Origin: Promethearchaeota archaeon | Lineage (GTDB): Archaea > Asgardarchaeota > Lokiarchaeia > Sigyniarchaeales > SOKP01 | DNA: 34,199 nucleotides | Direction of reading: 5' to 3' | NCBI GenBank assembly: GCA_013375485.1 | Contig: JABXKB010000011.1 | Location: forward strand, 1 to 34,199 | In this document: one piece after another, positions 31,676 to 34,199 of the stretch | Layout of the letters: each line of letters opens with the position of its first letter | Position numbering within the stretch: the stretch's first letter is position 1 | Notes under the pieces: generated by a model | Told to the model about the DNA's origin: nothing | Database searches by the model: none | What the model saw: the letters and a program-made list of their open reading frames with translations, nothing else | Position numbers and translations under genes: made by a program

Positions 31676-32812
31676 ATGCAAAAAATTGCAAAAGAAACGA
31701 TAATATCTTCATCCGATGATCAAATTTATGTAGATGCAGGTGTTCTTAGAAATTTTATGGAAGATGTGTTCATTAATCTTAAAGTTCCAGCAGAGCATGC
31801 TAAAATTATAGTAGATGTACTTATTACATCAGATTTAAGAGGGATTGACTCCCATGGAATCCAGAGATGCAAGATGTACTACGATCGAATACGAGAGGGA
31901 ATTTATAATCCTAAAACAGAGATTGAAATTGTTAGCGACAACAAATCTTCTGTTGTTATTGATGGAAAATGTGGTATGGGACATGTAATTGCCTTTAAAG
32001 CCATGAAAATGGCTATTGAGAAAGCTAAAAAATACGGCCTTGGAGCTGTAGCAGTTCGTAATAGTACTCATTTTGGGATTGCCGGTTATTATTCACTTAT
32101 GGCAATAAAAGAAGGAATGATAGGATTTATCACGACAAATACACGCCCTTCTGTACCGCCTACATTCGGGGTAGAACCTATGTTAGGAACAAATCCTTTA
32201 ACATATGGTGCCCCTACTGATGAGAGTTTTCCATTTTTATTAGATTGTGCTACATCTATCATTCAAAGAGGTAAAGTAGAGGTCTATAATAGACTTCATA
32301 AACCACTCCCTAATGGAGTAATTGTGTCAAATAATGGTAATTCAAAAACGGATGCTAGTGTAGTATTAGACAAGTTAGGTAACCGTTCTGCAGCATTATT
32401 GCCATTAGGAGGCGAAGGTGAAGATACTTCAGGCCATAAAGGATACGGATATGCTACTTTTGCTGAGATCTTATCTTCAGCATTACAAGATGGAGTATAT
32501 CTAAAAGATACAGCGGGGGTTATAGAAAATGGTCAAAAACGACTAAAAGTAGGCCATTTCTTTTTAGTTATTAATATCCAAAATTTCATTCCAATTGAAA
32601 AATTCAAACATAATACTGGTAGTATCATGAGAGAATTAAGAAGTTCTAAGAGGGCACCAGGGAAAGAAAGAATTTATACAGCAGGGGAAAAAGAATACTA
32701 TACTGAAACAGAAAGAAGAAAAAGTGGTATTCCAATAAATAAAAGCTTACAGAAAGATATTAAAATTATGCAAAAAGAACTTGAATTAGATAGTTATAAC
32801 TTTCCTTTTTAG
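31676..32812 (+). CDS. Ldh family (LDH2/MDH-type) NAD(P)-dependent oxidoreductase
   Basis: The product is 378 residues. Hallmarks of the LDH2/MDH2 (malate/L-lactate/sulfolactate dehydrogenase) family: SDLRGIDSHGIQRCKMYYDRI (family His), GKCGMGHVIAFKAMKMAIEKAKKYGLGAVAVRNSTHFGIAGYYSLMA, MIGFITTNTRPSVPPTFGVEPMLGTNPL, and GHKGYGYATFAEILSSAL. It reduces or oxidises 2-oxo/2-hydroxy acids using nicotinamide cofactors, with a fold unrelated to classical LDH. The substrate (malate, lactate or other) cannot be chosen from sequence. The C-terminus (YTETERRKSGIPINKSLQKDI) is the usual family end. ORF 31835-32071 minus is a shadow. Confidence 0.9.
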   Translation: MQKIAKETIISSSDDQIYVDAGVLRNFMEDVFINLKVPAEHAKIIVDVLITSDLRGIDSHGIQRCKMYYDRIREGIYNPKTEIEIVSDNKSSVVIDGKCGMGHVIAFKAMKMAIEKAKKYGLGAVAVRNSTHFGIAGYYSLMAIKEGMIGFITTNTRPSVPPTFGVEPMLGTNPLTYGAPTDESFPFLLDCATSIIQRGKVEVYNRLHKPLPNGVIVSNNGNSKTDASVVLDKLGNRSAALLPLGGEGEDTSGHKGYGYATFAEILSSALQDGVYLKDTAGVIENGQKRLKVGHFFLVINIQNFIPIEKFKHNTGSIMRELRSSKRAPGKERIYTAGEKEYYTETERRKSGIPINKSLQKDIKIMQKELELDSYNFPF

Positions 32813-32825
32813 ATTACTCTTTTTC

Positions 32826-34199
32826 TCAAAAGATAATCCCTTTCTTTTGATCTTCAATTGGTTCAGAATGAAGAAAAATAGTGTCTAAATTATCAATCCC
32901 TAGTTTTTCTCTAATACTGGTTTCCAATTCAGAAACATATTCATGGGTTTGTGAAATATTTAATAACCCCTCAAAAAATACATGGAGTTCTAAAACACAA
33001 TAATCCATTGTTGCCCAAAATTCTAATCCATGATATCCCTTAACTTGGGAATGAGCTCTTAGCACTTCTTCTACATTTTCAGTTATTTGTTGTATCATTT
33101 CTGGTCCAACATCAGCACATGTGATTTGATCTGATATTAAAGTTTCGTTGTGAGTTTGACCTTCGATATGTGTTATGACTCGAGAAATTAGAGGAGCTTG
33201 TTTCTTTATCTCATCCTCGAAAAGAGAGGATAGCTTATGAGCTTCTGTAAGTGAGAGTGCTTCATCAACTCTTATAACTAAAGAAATGAAGTACTCATCT
33301 TTAATTCTAAATACATTGAGATCTTTAACGATTTCGATTTTTGGGTATTCAGATTTCATGGAAAAAATTAAATTTATTAGACTCTCACCAATAGATTTTT
33401 CGCTGGCTATAGGATTCATTTCAATAATACATTCAACTTCGTATAAGGGAAATATCTTCTCACTCATATTTCTTATGGATTTGATGATTTCGTTCGCATG
33501 TACAATGGAAATATGATCTTCAACTGATAAATGAACTTCTAGAAATAATGTTTTACCGCTTGTTCGGATTTTTATATCATGAGCACCGATAACATGTTCT
33601 AATCGGAAAATTTTTTGTCTTAAATCTTCTATGATTATTAAATTTACAGGATTCGTGTCTGTAAGTTCTTTTATTCCATCTCTTGCCAATTTCCCTGCCC
33701 CACTAATTATCCACACGGATAAAACAATACTTAAGATTGGATCAATAAAAAAAATATTAAAATATGCTAAAATAAAACTGAAAAATACCAAGATAGCCCG
33801 CATTGAATCTTGAAATAAATTAAGCCCTTGTATTTTCAAAGTTAAACTTTTACTGCGTTTACCTTGATAAATAAGGATCCTAGAGAAGAATAAATTTATA
33901 GAAAAAGAGATAATTAAAATAATAAGTCCAATTCCAGGTTGAGTAATTAGAAACCTTTGCTGAATAATAAATTGAATTGCATTATAAATTAACAAAATAT
34001 ATATATTCATTAAGATAATTCCTTGAATCAGGGCTCCTATAGAATCTGTCTTCGTATGACCATACATATGTTCATAATCCGCAGGTTTTTCGCTATGATA
34101 TATAGTATATAAAGAAATAGAGACAAATAATACATCAGTAAGAGTATCTACAGTCTCAGAGAGGAAACTTAAACTTCCTGTAATTAAGACACCAATTAC
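32826..34199 (-). CDS. Cation diffusion facilitator (CDF) metal transporter with three C-terminal domains, partial at 5' end
   Basis: The frame is open past the track's ATG (34067) to the window edge: VIGVLITGSLSFLSETVDTLTDVLFVSISLYTIYHSEKPADYEHMYGHTKTDSIGAL. SETVDTLTD is the TM2 metal site (D..xD pattern of YiiP-type CDFs) and YGHTK the conserved loop, so the start is outside the window. TM5 has IDPILSIVLSVWII (site Asp). After the six-TM core come three tandem ~80-residue units: RLEHVIGAHDIKIRTSGKTLFLEVHLSVE..., IEIVKDLNVFRIKDEYFISLVIRVDE..., and VKGYHGLEFWATMDYCVLELHVFFE.... Ordinary CDFs have one such metal-sensing dimerisation domain. It exports divalent cations (Zn, Fe, Mn or Co) by proton antiport. 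Confidence 0.85.
   Translation of the reverse strand, partial: VIGVLITGSLSFLSETVDTLTDVLFVSISLYTIYHSEKPADYEHMYGHTKTDSIGALIQGIILMNIYILLIYNAIQFIIQQRFLITQPGIGLIILIISFSINLFFSRILIYQGKRSKSLTLKIQGLNLFQDSMRAILVFFSFILAYFNIFFIDPILSIVLSVWIISGAGKLARDGIKELTDTNPVNLIIIEDLRQKIFRLEHVIGAHDIKIRTSGKTLFLEVHLSVEDHISIVHANEIIKSIRNMSEKIFPLYEVECIIEMNPIASEKSIGESLINLIFSMKSEYPKIEIVKDLNVFRIKDEYFISLVIRVDEALSLTEAHKLSSLFEDEIKKQAPLISRVITHIEGQTHNETLISDQITCADVGPEMIQQITENVEEVLRAHSQVKGYHGLEFWATMDYCVLELHVFFEGLLNISQTHEYVSELETSIREKLGIDNLDTIFLHSEPIEDQKKGIIF

Noticed and set aside
1-34199. CRISPR arrays, insertion sequences and integrase/att sites.
   Set aside because: No regularly spaced short repeats, transposase or integrase motifs were seen; the only tandem repeats are within the surface-protein gene and the 113-bp roadblock promoter duplication.

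Overview
The window is AT-rich DNA that looks like an Asgard archaeon, most likely of the Lokiarchaeia type. The evidence is an archaeal/eukaryotic information-processing set (FEN1 tail, Hel308-like helicase, TFB, RadA, a two-OB-fold RPA-like protein) together with an MglA/Ras-type GTPase, a roadblock protein and a longin-domain protein. A recurrent promoter is also visible: a T-tract, then C or G, then TTTAWATA. No tRNA, rRNA, CRISPR array or recognisable insertion sequence was found. Taxonomy is inferred from gene content only.

Layout. 1-1.7 kb: end of a FEN1-type nuclease, a cyclin-fold (TFB-like) gene, an internally deleted RPA-like pseudogene and a decayed minus-strand ORF. 2.0-7.4 kb: a giant surface protein with an alpha/alpha-toroid head, eleven ~93-residue Ig-like repeats and a C-terminal membrane anchor. 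7.5-11.4 kb: an operon of roadblock protein, MglA-like GTPase, a protein with a C-terminal NYN/Zc3h12a (Regnase-like) RNase domain, and a broken MFS transporter. 11.3-13.2 kb (minus): a membrane-anchored helix-hairpin-helix protein. 13.4-13.5 kb (minus): a structured RNA. 13.6-16.7 kb: a small Zn protein, a Hel308-like helicase with a SWIM zinc finger, and a small ORF; the first two have no AUG/GUG/UUG start at the expected place. 16.9-17.8 kb: small tandem paralogues and a small membrane-anchored ORF. 18-19.2 kb (minus): divergent TFB. 19.6-22.6 kb: HEFSH membrane metalloprotease, membrane proteins, a broken RadB/KaiC-like ATPase and a small Zn protein. 22.6-25.2 kb: aminotransferase (minus) and RadA with a second C-terminal HhH. 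25.2-27.3 kb: DUF1801-like protein, membrane proteins and decayed membrane ORFs. 27.6-29.8 kb: zinc ribbon, a second cyclin-fold gene with one in-frame TGA, and an intact RPA-like gene. 29.9-31.3 kb: a stand-alone NYN half-gene and a longin protein. 31.3-31.45 kb: a second copy of the structured RNA. 31.7-34.2 kb: Ldh/malate-family dehydrogenase and a CDF metal transporter with three C-terminal domains (runs off the edge).

Strongest leads. (1) Two loci 18 kb apart encode ~110-118 nt RNAs sharing a 22-nt core (ACCAAAAGACAAAAATCCAGGG), while their closing stems differ in sequence but still pair; this looks like an undescribed structured RNA family. (2) The roadblock-GTPase-NYN RNase operon suggests a small-GTPase-controlled RNA-cleaving or RNA-binding module; a lone NYN paralogue lies elsewhere in the window. 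(3) A duplicated [cyclin-fold + RPA-like] locus is decaying reciprocally: one copy keeps gene 1, the other keeps gene 2. (4) Two adjacent genes share a GTGAT-NN-ATAATC initiation region that implies AUA or AUC starts.
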